Assembly: GCA_028456385.1 (NCBI GenBank)
Contig: JALNQF010000862.1
Coordinates: 1 to 12,365, forward strand
Length of the DNA stretch: 12,365 bases
Reading direction: 5' to 3'
From: Ophiosphaerella korrae
Lineage: Eukaryota > Ascomycota > Dothideomycetes > Pleosporales > Phaeosphaeriaceae
Each line of letters begins with the position of its first letter. The first letter of the stretch is position 1. This document shows positions 1 through 10,941 of the stretch, in pieces. The position numbers and the translations under genes are program-made. The notes beneath the pieces are model-generated. The model was not told the DNA's origin. It searched no databases and worked only from the letters and a program-made list of their open reading frames with translations.

Positions 1-1321
1 TTTCCTAACTTTTAAAAAAGCTATATATAGGGAATTTATCGCGCTAGCTAAATATTCTTACTTTATAATATCCTTAAGATTCTTAACTAAATACCTAGGT
101 TGCTAGAGCTATAACAAGTACGCATCTTTATTTCTATATAATAAGCGCACACCTCTATTTCTACGCAACTAGTCGATCTTATTAAGAATTATTACTCTAC
201 TATCTTTTACAGCTTTATTACTCTAATTAATAGTAAGCTTCTTGTAAATAAAATAGCTATTAGGTGCTATACTATTATATAGCTGCTAGGTATAATATAC
301 TTAATCTTTAGCGCTAATATTATGCTAGCCTTTAGGACTCCTCTTTATCTACTAGCTACTAATAGTTTAGTATTTAATATATTACTACCTATATAGAATA
401 CTCTATAAGTATATACTATTAATATAGTAGCGAAACAAGAATAGCTAGAAAGTATCCTCTATTATATTAGGACTTATATAGATATTAAGTAGGTGCTTTA
501 TACTACCTTAGCTAATAAAGTATAATAGGCTTAAAGTAGCCTATTAGTATACTAAATTTTTGTACATTGCTATTTATACTTTATTTTAGTAAACTTACGT
601 TAGTAACCTCTTAGATAGTGCTAAAGCCTTTTATTAGAAGTTATTTCCTATTTGTAAATTAGAATTTATATAGCTTATTAGTAGTATAGTAATCTATTCT
701 TGTTTATCTAGGTATACGCGTTTCTACTAGTTTTAGCTCTATAGATACTTAAGTTTCTATAGCTATTTTACTAATCTTATAATATATATCTCTTACTAGT
801 TTTACTAATAGGATCTTATAGAAACTATACATAATCTACTTATAATTACTACTAGTCCTTTATATTGTTCCTATACCTACATATAGATATACTAATATTT
901 TACTTTGTCTAGCGCTTCCTATAGTAGGGGAGACTACTATACTATAAGCGTACTACTTTCTAGGTAATACAATATATAATAGCTATATCTATTAAGCGTT
1001 ATAGTACCTAGCACACTAGTAATAACACGTTTTACTATTTATAAAGAAATAAAAATAGAATAACTATAAGGGAGCTATTTAACGTAGTATACTACTAAGA
1101 CTTAAGCTCGCTTTAGTAGCTATCTATCTCTTAGCGACTAGCGCTATTCTATACTACGTCGCACGCTCTATATACAAAGGGGTATTTATTTCCTTAGCGT
1201 AAGCTTTATTTAATTAATAATAGATTCTATATTAGATTTATAGTCTATAATTAATTATTTTTTTTTCTTAGCCTAAATATATACTAACGTAGACGTATTC
1301 TATAAGTTACTGCGTAGCCTT
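1..1321. other. Degenerate DNA, no assignable gene
   Basis: About 1.3 kb with stops in all six frames. The minus frame over 1-540 and plus frames over 300-540 and 900-1260 can each be read with few stops, but they compete and none shows a motif I recognise. A run of nine T lies at 1258-1266. No promoter, terminator, tRNA or terminal repeat was found. It is probably part of the same mutated repeat as the next segment. Confidence 0.6.
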
Positions 1322-1961
1322 TTAGAGCCTAGTAAAAAGATTAAAGCTTATATTATAATAAGAAATTAGCTTCTTAACAACTATATAATACAATAGTAGT
1401 AGTTCTAGCTACTTTTTAGATCTATATACACTATTATATAGAATAAATGTCTAGAGTATTATAACTAGCTCCTCTTGCGCACCTTAGAAGACAACACTAA
1501 CCTAGACGACTTATAGCGTTAGTAGTAGTTCCTAGTTGTAGTAGAATAAGAGTATAACGTAAAGAAGAGGTACCTTACCCTTCTTAAGAGGATAAGCAAT
1601 AAATAGGGCTATAACAAGGTCTAATACTATAGATAGGCTACGACAAGTATAACGTTCTATAAACTTCTTAGCTAAGCTACTAGCGAGAATCCTTAGGATA
1701 GGGCTATTACTAAATTAAACTAACTAATTACTTAAAGGATTATAAAAGGCTACGTAAAGTTCTTAGCTAACCTAATTAAGACTATTAATCTACGTAACCT
1801 ATTAGTATAAGATAATAAAGATACTTTTATTAAGACTAATAAAAAAAGTTAATAGCTCTACTCTATTAAGTATATAAGTATAAACCTAGGCGATATTCTT
1901 ATAAGATATAGAATAGATTGATATAGATTAATCGTTTGAGGTAAATTTAGGTATAGTAGAT

Positions 1962-2063
1962 TATTAGAGTTATTACCTTTACTACTACCCCTATTAATAG
2001 AAACTAGTAAGCTATTAGAGTTATTACCTTTACTACTACCCCTATTAACAGAAACTAGTATAT
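1962..2063. repeat. 51-bp tandem duplication (two copies)
   Basis: Two adjacent 51-bp units, 1962-2012 and 2013-2063. The first 48 bp agree at 47 positions; the only difference is T at 1998 against C at 2049, both before A, which is exactly a RIP-type CpA-to-TpA change. The unit is 17 codons long, so the duplication is in frame for any coding reading. On the plus strand it reads as a Leu/Pro repeat; on the minus strand it reads as a Ser/Gly/Asn repeat inside a 71-codon stop-free run (1861-2073). Confidence 0.9.
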
Positions 2064-3433
2064 TATTGCTAAGCTACCTTAGCACTCTAAACGACCCTAT
2101 ATAGAGGCTAGCGCCTAGAGTTATATCTAATCCTACTACTCTACTCTCCTCTACCCTATTAGAGAAATTAACACTAAACTTAAATATAGAAGAGCTTACT
2201 AACTTAATTAATTAAAGTAATACTATCTTATAGCCTAAGAACGATACTAGACTTAAGTTAAGAAAGTTAACTAGAATCTATCTAGCGCCTACTACAAGGT
2301 ATTATAAGCCTACTCTAAGCCCTAAGTAGATATGTAGTATATAGAAGCTGCGGATAGGTATATCCTAAGGTTAATAACGCTGTTTATATCCTAAATATAT
2401 ATTACCTAAGTTATTACGTACTATAGAGCGTAACGTTTATACTATAGACGATGTAAGTATTATTAATAAGTATAGTAACTAGTAAGACTTACTCTACTTA
2501 GAATATATTAAATAATATACGAGCTAGTTAGTAAAGGGCTTTATACACTATTATAACCTAGCTACCTTACTACTTAGTACGTTAACTAATAATTATACTA
2601 TTCTATCTCTACTTATATTAAAGCGATAGCTTTTACTTCTAGAAATTCTCTTAGCTAACTTTAAGCGTTAAGTAAAATCGCTTCCTAGAGAGTAATATCT
2701 ATCTATTAATCTACTCTAGAGCTAACTACTATATAATATATTTAGGGATATAGCCTTCTAAAAGAGTGTCTTAGCTAAATTAAATAGAAGAAGTCTAGAA
2801 CTAGAGACTTAGGATAAACTAAATATATAATTAATACTAAGCCTACTTAGTAGAGCTATACAACCTATAACTTCTAGGGACAATAATAATATAGAAGCGT
2901 ATTTCCTTTCTAGCTATAAAGCTAAGGTATATCTTAAGCTAGATGTTATACTACACAGCCCTATTATTACTACTTACTAGTAGTCCTTCTAGTAAAGTAA
3001 TAACAAAGGACGTCTAATTATATAGTTATTTAACTAGATATAGAGTTTTAGAAGGAGGGTATCTATACAAGACCCCTTACTTAAGATAGGTAACAAGTTA
3101 TATACGTAAATAACACTTAGAGATATCTATAAATACTTTCTTAAGAGCGCCCTAGATAAAAGCTGCTTAAATATACTCGAAATACGCAACCTACTTTGCA
3201 GTACCCTCTTATATTTCTTTTTAGGACAAGACTACTAGCTCTTAGGCTAAATATAAGAAGAAATTCTAGATAGCGATACTATATAGTAGATATTAACAGC
3301 GACAACAAAGTAGAAAGAATAGAAAGATAATAAAGAATAGATCTTGCTTGCGCAAAGAAGTGCTTTAACCCTAATATATTAAGATAGCTATAGTAAAGGA
3401 ATATAGCTTATAGTACAAGAAGGCCCTATAGGA

Positions 3434-3460
3434 TTTAGTTAGTTGTCGCAGCTAACTAAA
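3434..3460. repeat. Hairpin with perfect 9-bp stem
   Basis: The sequence tttagttag at 3434-3442 is followed by a 9-base loop (3443-3451) and its exact reverse complement ctaactaaa at 3452-3460. A T-rich tail does not follow, so it does not look like a terminator. It may be chance in biased DNA or the remnant of a small inverted repeat. Confidence 0.5.
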
Positions 3461-3981
3461 CACAAAAGGGACAAGTAGAGTTAAGATCTTGTTAACTTCT
3501 CTTTAAGAAAGCTACGATATATTATACTTTGTCCTAGATAGATAGTCTATTTTAAGGCTAGTACTATCTATTTTGTTTTTTACTTACAAGACGCTTAGAC
3601 GTTAATATTTAGAAGTTATATCTTATAGTAGTCTCGTATAACGTTGTAGGTAGACTTATTATAAAAGTAACTTAATTCCCTAGATATATCTAACAAAGAT
3701 CTCCTACCTAGAATAGTACGAATATATATTAATACTATACATTAACTAATTAAGGACTGTGCAAAGCGAGGGCTAAGTAGTAATATTATAGATACTTTTA
3801 CTAGTTTAAAAGTAGTAAGACATTTATAGACAATATAGAAGCGCTATTAACAATTCTAGGAACTATACATATATCCTAAATTAGCTTAATTAAGGTAGTA
3901 GTATAGGCTTTATTAACGCACTCTTCTAGTAAATTATACTTAGCTATTATAGGATATAACTAGCTAGACTAGCTGTGCACA

Positions 3982-4073
3982 AGATTAGATAATCCTAGAG
4001 TAATCCTAAGGTAACTAGAGACTAGAGAATCCCTTTCCTCTAATCCTAGAGTATCTAGATTAATATCTAATCT
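3982..4073. repeat. Cluster of short direct and inverted repeats
   Basis: A 10-bp inverted pair, agattagata (3982-3991) and tatctaatct (4064-4073), encloses two copies of the 13-bp word taatcctagagta at 3990-4002 and 4041-4053. The direct copies are 51 bp apart, the same spacing as the tandem unit at 1962-2063, although the sequences are unrelated. The cluster may mark a degraded small element; no terminal structure is clear. Confidence 0.4.
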
Positions 4074-6339
4074 TTCTTATATAGTAATCCAATTAATTTA
4101 CTTATTTACTATAGATTGTTCCTAGAGCTTCTAATCCTCTATATTAGCATAATACCTCCTAATATAGAAGATGTTATATATTATAGATTGTATTAAGAGT
4201 AAATAGATAGCTAGATACTTTATAAGATAGTAGGTATAGTGTACTAATATACGAGGTATTACTAAGTGCTTAGCTAAACCTTACCTCTTATAGTATAGCA
4301 GAAGTGCTAATAGTAGTAGGTATAGTATACAAGATATTAATAAGTAAAATCTAGGACGTATTTTTAATAGGCTTCTTTAGATATAGAATAGAAGATAAAA
4401 GCTTAATATTTAGTTATCTATTCGTGTTTATTATTAGTTTGTTACAAGTTACCGCACAGTAATATAGCTACGCAACACTAAGTCTCTATATACTCTTTCT
4501 TCCCTACCTACTTATATACGTTCTAGCTAGGTTAAGCTAACTATCCTCTATACAACTACACAATAGTACTAAGTTAGTAATTTTTCTATTAAATTATACT
4601 AGGCTCCTAAAAATCGTACGTTTAACTATCTAGAATTAAGGTATAAGAAGTACAACAGTACTTTACTTAATAGAGGAAATTATTAAGTAGATATAGGAAG
4701 CACTTTTACAACTATAAGTCTAAGTAGCTATTAATTTTCTTACTATAGTGTAGTTCTCGCTATATAGTAAGGGATAGTAGATAAAGAAGACCTTACTAGG
4801 TAGTAGTAAGAGATATTACACTTGCACGCGCACTTAAAGTTGTAGTAGGAGATACTACGCCTATATATATACTTAAGGACCTATTCGTTACTCCTCTACT
4901 TAGACACTACTTAGAGATACTCCTAGTAGTATATATATAGCTACTTACAATACTCTTAAAGATATTGCCTATCTTATAATTACTAGGAAACTAAGCCTCC
5001 TTACCCCCCTATCTATTATATAATGTACTACAATTACTATTACTAGGTTATTAGAGGAATATAATTAAATAGGGGCAAAAGATATACCTATAGAAATAGT
5101 AGTATAATCCTAGATCGATAGCAATTAAGCTAACATTATTAAGTTAATTAGTTATAATATAGCGACCTAAAGTATATATAATTAGCGATTTACAATTCTA
5201 CTATTTAGTATCTAAGTAGAAGCTAATCTAAAGTCTTCTATTAGTTCTAATATTAATTTAAAGATACTTATACAATTACTTTTAGTATACAATCTTGTTA
5301 AATACGATTATTCTAAAGTAATAGGCTTATTATCTATACAAGGCCTATTGCAAAGAATACTATATATAGCGCTTAGTACTACATAATAACTTAAGGCACT
5401 ACAAAAATATATAGTATAGAGATAGTAGATATTAGAGGTATTTATATAGAATAATAGCTAATATTTCTAGAAGCAGCATTTTTAACTAACTATTAAATTT
5501 CAATAGTATTCTATATATGTGCCCTATATTACCTAAAAGTATAATAGTTAGCGAAATTAGCTTTACTCCTATAGACACTAATTTTAGTTATAGCTAATCT
5601 ACCTACAAAAGATAAAGCTAATTTTACTAATAACTAGTACTTCGAACTTTCTATAACCCTATAAGAATAAATCCTAGAGTAGTAGATATTTATTATCTTT
5701 ATATAGTAATAAAAATTTAGTCTATAAGAGTATTTACAATTATTAGATTTTAGTGTTAAATTTAGTGTACACAAAACTAATATAATAAACTTAGTTAAGT
5801 TAAGGTTAAAATAAATTAATTATATTAAATTATCTATCTAGGAACGTTATAGCGAGCCCTTTTTATACTCTTATTTTAGGCTCTATTATATATTAATTTT
5901 ACTACTCTACTTTGTAAGAATTATACTTTTATTATGTACTTATAATTACTACTTTACACTACTTAAGAAGGAATATAAGAAATCTACTACAAATCTATAA
6001 AGAATTCTAATCTACTTAAAGTATTAAAGCTACTTAAGTTCGAAGTACTAGTAATCTATTTCGCTACACTATACGTTTCGCGACAAAGAGATTAACGTTA
6101 GTTAGAGGGTTAGCTTCTTAAGTGCTACCTAGGGCGGGAGGACACTATAGTGCTATATTAGCGTTAACTACAGTTTATTTTAGATATAGTAAAAGTAATA
6201 AATATATTGTGCGTAAGGCTATAATAGAAGATGTTAGGATAGGAGTATACTATTTAAATAATTCTCTATTACTACTAGACTAGTAGGTAACTCTATTAGA
6301 CTAGAGAAGTAATCTACTTAGCTAGCTAGACTTTCTCTA
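3991..6339. other. Degenerate DNA, no assignable gene
   Basis: About 2.3 kb without a supportable gene. The plus frame used by the relic upstream stays readable in patches, for example a 39-codon open run at 4904-5020, but shows no family motif. A 17-bp direct repeat (tagtaggtatagt followed by G or A, then tac) occurs at 4228-4244 and 4314-4330, its single mismatch being TpG against TpA. A ten-base palindrome cactatagtg lies near 6153. From 5760 to 6339 I see nothing beyond these repeats. No RNA gene or regulatory site was recognised. Confidence 0.5.
5633..6052. repeat. 17-bp inverted repeat pair, 420 bp span
   Basis: The word actagtacttcgaactt at 5633-5649 recurs exactly as its reverse complement at 6036-6052. 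Similarity does not clearly extend on either side. An exact 17-bp inverted pair is more than expected by chance in 12 kb even with biased composition, so this may be the remains of the terminal repeats of a small non-autonomous element, or an inverted duplication. No convincing target-site duplication can be read because TA is ubiquitous here. Confidence 0.4.
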
Positions 6340-6830
6340 TTTAGAACTATAACTATTTTTAACATTTATATTAGCTTTAATGTCTAATTTACGTTTTTTG
6401 TAGCCTAAAAGCTTAGCCTTATACTTAATAGCCTTATCTCTCCTACGTTTAAGTATACTCGTTACTAAAAGCTTTAGCTCTAACTAGAATACAACCTCCT
6501 CCTCTTAGCTTCTTTAAATATACTATAGTGTAAAAGTACAGCTACCTATAAGAATTGTATTTTTAGGGGGTATATTATAGCTTTATATAGTAAAGTTATA
6601 GCTATTAATAGTATATAAATTATGTTGTTAGCGGAATATTATAAGCGAAAAATTAGGACTTTACATACTCTAGCTAAAGCACGTATACAACTTAGTAATA
6701 TCTTTATCGTCTATTACTAGTAGTAGATCGACTTAATCCTTATTAGATATTTTCTAACCTTTTCCTATACGCTAACTTAGCTCTCTATGTGTTAAAAGCC
6801 CTCCTAGAGCTAATTTAAAATAAAGGGTAT
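6340..6830 (-). pseudogene. Lys/Arg-rich degenerate coding tract, unrecognised
   Basis: On the minus strand one frame runs from about 6830 down to 6340. Its 3' part, 6340-6483, is stop-free for 48 codons and strongly basic, including KRRRDKAIKYKAKLLGYKKR, preceded by three consecutive GAG codons at 6496-6504; the antisense reading is Leu/Ser/Phe-rich. This strand contrast makes the minus strand the likely coding one. The composition suggests a basic, possibly coiled-coil tail of the kind seen at the C-terminus of some transposases or DNA-binding proteins, but there is no diagnostic motif. A TAG at 6337-6339 may be the original stop or a former Gln/Trp codon. Upstream the frame is broken by TAA/TAG, and no start can be chosen because RIP turns ATG into ATA. 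Confidence 0.35.
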
Positions 6831-7049
6831 AGATATTACTATAATACTTAGTATAAGTAATAAAACTAGAATAATAATTAGTACCTAAATTTTAGGTATT
6901 TGTAATCGCTATCTAGGCTAGCTAATTAGAGGGGATTAAGCGTATAAATAGTAAACAACTACAGCTTATAGGGAAAGATCTATTACAAGATAAACTAGAC
7001 TAAGCATTATTACTATTAGGTATACTAAAAATACAACTACTAAAATAGC

Positions 7050-8530
7050 ATTAAATACAAAGATTAAGTATTCTATTTATACCCTTTATTAATGCTAGTA
7101 GACGAAATATTAGATATAACTTGTAGATTTCTACCTAATATAATAAATATCTAGCTAGGCTGTAGGCTAATTTGTAAGGCTAACTACTACGAATATCCTA
7201 GTAGATTATAGTAGAGGTAATAGTTTATAGTACTGTCTATAATATATTTTATTACTTAGAGCCTTAACTATATTAGCTTATCTAAAGATTTTTATTCTAT
7301 AAAATGCAGTCTTTCCTTTTCTCTTTAAAGCGGCTACCCTAAAGACTTTAAAAAGAAGTAGTATCTATTAGAGGTATTATAGAGTAGTATAATATTATTA
7401 GAGGCTATATACTTATTTAATAAGAATAATATATAGGGAATTGCTAGTACTAGAGTAATATTACCTAGTTGCTTTATAATCTTACTAAGCAAATAATTAC
7501 CCTAACCTATAGATCTAGGGTATATTTTAGATCTCTTTTAGTACTACTTTAATACGTAGTCTACAGCTTAAGTAGCGTAATAGTAGAAGTCTATAATAGC
7601 ACGTAGGACACCTAACTTCTTCCTTGTTAGGGCGTAAGCTCTAGCAAGCCTATTTGTTAATACAGCCTATATAGAAAATATAACCTAAAATATTAGTTAG
7701 ATCTCTAAGTTATAGGAGCTACTAATTACTACAAGGAAATAAAAATTGCTAAGATGTCGATTTATCTAGATAGATTAGGTAAAGGAGGCCGTATAGTCGC
7801 TAAGTTACTTAATATTTATATTTAGAGCGGTAGTTAGAATACTAGTAATAGAGAAATTATTAGTTGTTTTAATAATTACTATATATAACCTTTTAAAGTA
7901 TTAGAAAGCTTTAAGAGGACTACTATAGACTTATATAGTAATAATTTATAAGTATAAATATATAACTAGCTTTTTTATTTCTTTTCTAAAGCTCTATAGA
8001 GTATATAGTATAGTACTCTATATCTATAGTAAGATTATAGTATCTTTTAAGAAGAGTAGTTATTATAAAGTTTAGTATAAGAGAGTTAAATAAAAAGCGT
8101 AGAGAATAAGGTTAATATAGAGATATTAGATTTAGATTAGATAATGTAGCTTAACGTACCTAATATAGCTAATTAACTGTAATTTTTATTTATATTTTAA
8201 CTTATCTATAAATAGGCCTATAAGAGTTTACGCCTAGAAGAGGGGTTGTTATATATTCTAAACGCGGACAAAGCTAGAATATAAATTACTATTGTTAGAA
8301 CTAAGTTTCTTAAAAAGTCCTAGAATACCTTCCTATATTGTAGTTCTATTAACTTATTACTCTAATCTCTAAGATATTTGTAGATATCGTGCTATAACAA
8401 GGGTATAGCGTAACATACTTCTACTACCTATATCTACTTATAATTTTAATATAGCTATATACTTTACTATATTATTAAGTTGTTAGTAGCTATTACTCTT
8501 GCGCAAACTAATAGGTCGTCTAAAACCTAA
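7050..8530 (+). pseudogene. Degenerate reading frame, unrecognised protein (part 1)
   Basis: The plus frame with codons at positions 0 mod 3 reads as a plausible protein from about 7050 to 8530. The longest stop-free run is 7929-8072 (48 codons), rich in Tyr, Ile, Lys and Ser, and a Lys/Arg/Gln-rich stretch follows to about 8160. Interruptions are TAG and TAA. No catalytic signature was found. At about 8515 the better reading moves to the next frame, which continues to the tail of the kinase relic, so the two parts may be one gene broken by an indel or once separated by an intron. Competing frames cannot be excluded. Confidence 0.27.
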
Positions 8531-9651
8531 ATACTTTAGTTAACTTAGTTAGTAATAGCGCTATATAGCTAGTATAAGCTAATAATATAACTATAAGCTA
8601 CGAACGCTATCGTAACGTATAATAGTAAGTATAATAGTAGGTAAGGTAATTATATATAAAAGCCTTAATAGAGGATACTAATACTAGACGCTAATTATAA
8701 TTACTACTCCTTGTACACTAATATAGAATTATAATCCTTACTCTCTATTACTATATTTACGCTATAGAGGCGCTAGAGACTATAGGCCGCTATTAGCGTA
8801 AAGATAGAAAGTTATATAAGCGTAGAGTGTACGCTAGGGTGTAAGTAACTAGGAGGAGTAGGTAGTATAGTAATAACTATAACTAATAAAGTATATCTTT
8901 GCTGTAGCTAGCTTATATTTATAAAGATAGCTCCTTGCGCTCTTACTTAGTTCTATCTAGCGCAGGCGTCTAAATTAGCGTTATAGTAGGCTACTTGCGA
9001 TAGTTTAATAGCGTAAGACTACCTACTACCTAGTAGCTATTAACTAGCGTCTAGCGCTATACTTAACCCCTAGCTATTACACGCTATGTTGCGTATTACC
9101 GTAATAAAAGTAGTCCTATAAGTAGAGGGCGATACCTATTTAGAACTAATAGTATTATACTAACAACCTCCTTAGCATACTTATAAAGAGACCCTATAGT
9201 TATTTAAAGTAAGTCTATTTAAGCTAAGCTCTTAGTTTCTATAGTAGCCTAGATTATAATACCTTACTCTTACGCCCCTTATAACATGTACTAATATACT
9301 ATAGTAGATATTATTTATATTTAATATTAGAGACTTACTTAATATAAGATTATAAAACGTCTTTATTAGAAGTGTAAAGAGTCTCTAAAGCCTAGACTAT
9401 AATATAAGAACTCTATTTATAATTCTACTCTTAGTATATACCTTTCTTTACAACGAACTACTCTATATAAGTTCTATTAAGACTTAGGTGTATCTATTAG
9501 AGACGCGCGCTTTAAGTATATAAGTTAAACTAGATATTTCCTTTATAATTATTTATCTAATTATATAATAGTATAATCTTTATAGATAAACAGCTTAAAA
9601 AGATACATAGGAAGGAATAATTAGATTTTAGTACCTAATATTAGCGTGTTG
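8512..9651 (+). pseudogene. Degenerate reading frame, unrecognised protein (part 2)
   Basis: The plus frame at positions 1 mod 3 gives a basic, Gln-rich reading from about 8512. Open runs include 9067-9183 (39 codons). Features are an Arg/Lys-rich stretch near 8790-8860 and a basic segment near 9360-9400. All stops I see in this frame are TAA or TAG, as expected for former Gln and Trp codons. The minus strand over 8512-9190 can also be read but is more hydrophobic. The reading ends at about 9650, where the kinase relic on the opposite strand also ends, so the two would be convergent. I do not recognise the protein. Confidence 0.27.
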
Positions 9652-10641
9652 TTACATCATTAACTACTAATCTAGCTTCGTTTCTTTATCTATATAGTAC
9701 TATTTAAGTTCTCGAAGAACGTTATCTATGTATTTAAACCTACTATACTAACAACCCTCTATTAAACTTCCTAATAGTATATTTTTAACTTCTAGGAATT
9801 AATTCTTAGTATATAGTTATTTAATACGTAACCTTAAATTATAAAATTTTTAAAGCTCTTTATATAGCTGTTTACCTATAATAACCTTGTATATCGCGCA
9901 GCTAAATACAAAGATATTAGTCTTTTAACTTATATCTAGTAGAGATTCCTTGTAACTAAACTACTTATAACAAGTTCCTACTTCTTCTCTATTAATACTG
10001 TACTCTTTAAAGTTAATAATCTTTAGACACTTATAAACTATAACCTAGTTATAATATCTAACGTTAGTATAGATTATCCTATTACTATATATATGTTGTA
10101 TTCTCTCTACGGCTTCCTGTAGCTAGCAAATCTTCTAATTTAATAGAATCTTGTCTACTCTACTTTCTTAAATTAATATTTAAAGTAATTACTTACGTTT
10201 AAGAATAAAGCTATTAGATACAACACTAAGATATTATATAATATTTATATATATTTCTAGCTAATTAAATACTTAATACTTAATATTAATACCTTTATTA
10301 TAATACTCCTTTAGAATACTTTTGTTGTCGACTACATATACTATTCTTAATCTACTAGCTATAAGGAATATAAGACGTTAATAGTTTATAGATAGAGTTA
10401 ACTAGGGCTAGATATACTCTTTTATTATCTCCTAGGCTATAGTCTTATTTTACTTATACGTAAGACGAATTTAGTATAGGCCCTTTGCGTAAGGTATAGA
10501 GGGGAAGGCTATTATTTAAGGGGCGAGCTCGTTAATAGAGTGTATAGTCTTAAGCTACGTAGGCATAATAGGAGAGGAGGTACGCTTTAGAGGATAGTAG
10601 GACGCAGGTACACTAATTAGTAGAGGAGCTACTTTATTCTT
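9652..10641 (-). pseudogene. RIP-inactivated fungal protein kinase
   Basis: A minus-strand frame (low codon coordinate 1 mod 3) keeps the layout of a eukaryotic protein kinase with no frameshift over about 1 kb. From N to C: a P/S/T-rich leader (10558-10641); an ATP-binding Lys in ILKE (10309-10311); NIIQYL of the N-lobe; a catalytic loop reading YTNVRYYN (10048-10071), aligning residue for residue with HRDLKxxN; then 17 codons on NFK (10006-10014) at the DFG position; TNIFVFSCAIYKVIIG (9874-9921), the helix F motif DIFxxGxxIYxxxxG; and EGC followed by TAG (9748-9759) for the usual Cys-Trp of the C-lobe. All three Asp positions are AAC/AAT after a T, exactly TpG-to-TpA. Over 40 stops lie in this frame from here up to 11226. 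Terminal stop candidates are 9664-9669 and 9652-9654. An in-frame ATG at 10564-10566 is one possible start. Substrate and biological role are unknown. Confidence 0.8.
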
Positions 10642-10941
10642 TTATAAGTATATAGTAAGAGTTAGTTGTTTTATAGGCTTTATTAATACTGTAAATTATA
10701 GTACTAGTAGATATTAACTAAATATGCCGGCGCGCCTCTTTAAAGGCCTAAGGGTAACTATAAAGAGTTAGGAAATCTATAGAGTTACTTTAGTATTACT
10801 CTAATTAGATACCTTTAATTAGAAGTACTAAGCTGCGTAGTAATCCTATATAAAATAAGCGCTACCTACAGCTCTATAGCTAGCTATAACTTAAGTAGTA
10901 CTATTAGACCTTTAGGCCCTAATTAGGGCGCTAATAGATTA

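Larger units (their letters stand above)
1322..3990 (+). pseudogene. Degenerate reading frame, unrecognised protein
   Basis: One plus-strand frame (codons starting at positions 2 mod 3) gives a hydrophilic, Lys/Arg/Gln/Asp-rich reading over about 2.7 kb, while its antisense frame over most of this span is leucine-rich and less protein-like. Open runs include 1940-2101 (54 codons), 2105-2212 (36), 2831-2977 (49) and 3110-3235 (42). Interrupting stops are TAG or TAA except two TGA at 1919-1921 and 1937-1939. CCA-to-CTA change would turn proline into leucine, so the leucine-rich stretch at 1962-2063 may have been a proline-rich linker. I find no P-loop, reverse transcriptase, DDE or other family motif. 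Other frames over the same span have similar stop densities, so both the frame and the 5' and 3' limits are uncertain. It may continue weakly towards 5020. Confidence 0.28.

Noticed and set aside
1322..3990. Starship captain (DUF3435 tyrosine recombinase) or retrotransposon gag-pol
   Set aside because: I searched the readable frames for the recombinase Arg/Tyr pattern, for YxDD (also as its RIP forms) and for integrase motifs and found none convincing.
4790..4815. LLGSSK as a degraded P-loop
   Set aside because: It lacks the spacing and the flanking residues of a Walker A motif, and no Walker B or helicase motif follows.
8569..8600. Degraded reverse transcriptase box (ANNITI as a RIP form of ADDITI)
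   Set aside because: No other reverse transcriptase block occurs at the right distance in that frame, so a six-residue match is not evidence.
8500..9190. Minus-strand phrase resembling part of telomere-linked RecQ helicases (YFYYGNTQHSVQQL and a later SN-x-x-QG segment)
   Set aside because: Similarity is limited to a few residues, neighbouring motifs do not follow, and the plus strand is the more polar reading.
10564..10566. ATG as the certain start of the kinase gene
   Set aside because: RIP turns most ATG into ATA, and readable P/S/T-rich sequence continues upstream, so a surviving ATG does not fix the start.
10725..10735. GC-rich word gccggcgcgcc as an origin or regulatory site
   Set aside because: RIP spares CpG, so such a word can simply survive; it lies within the readable minus frame between the transposase and kinase relics and has no repeat structure around it.
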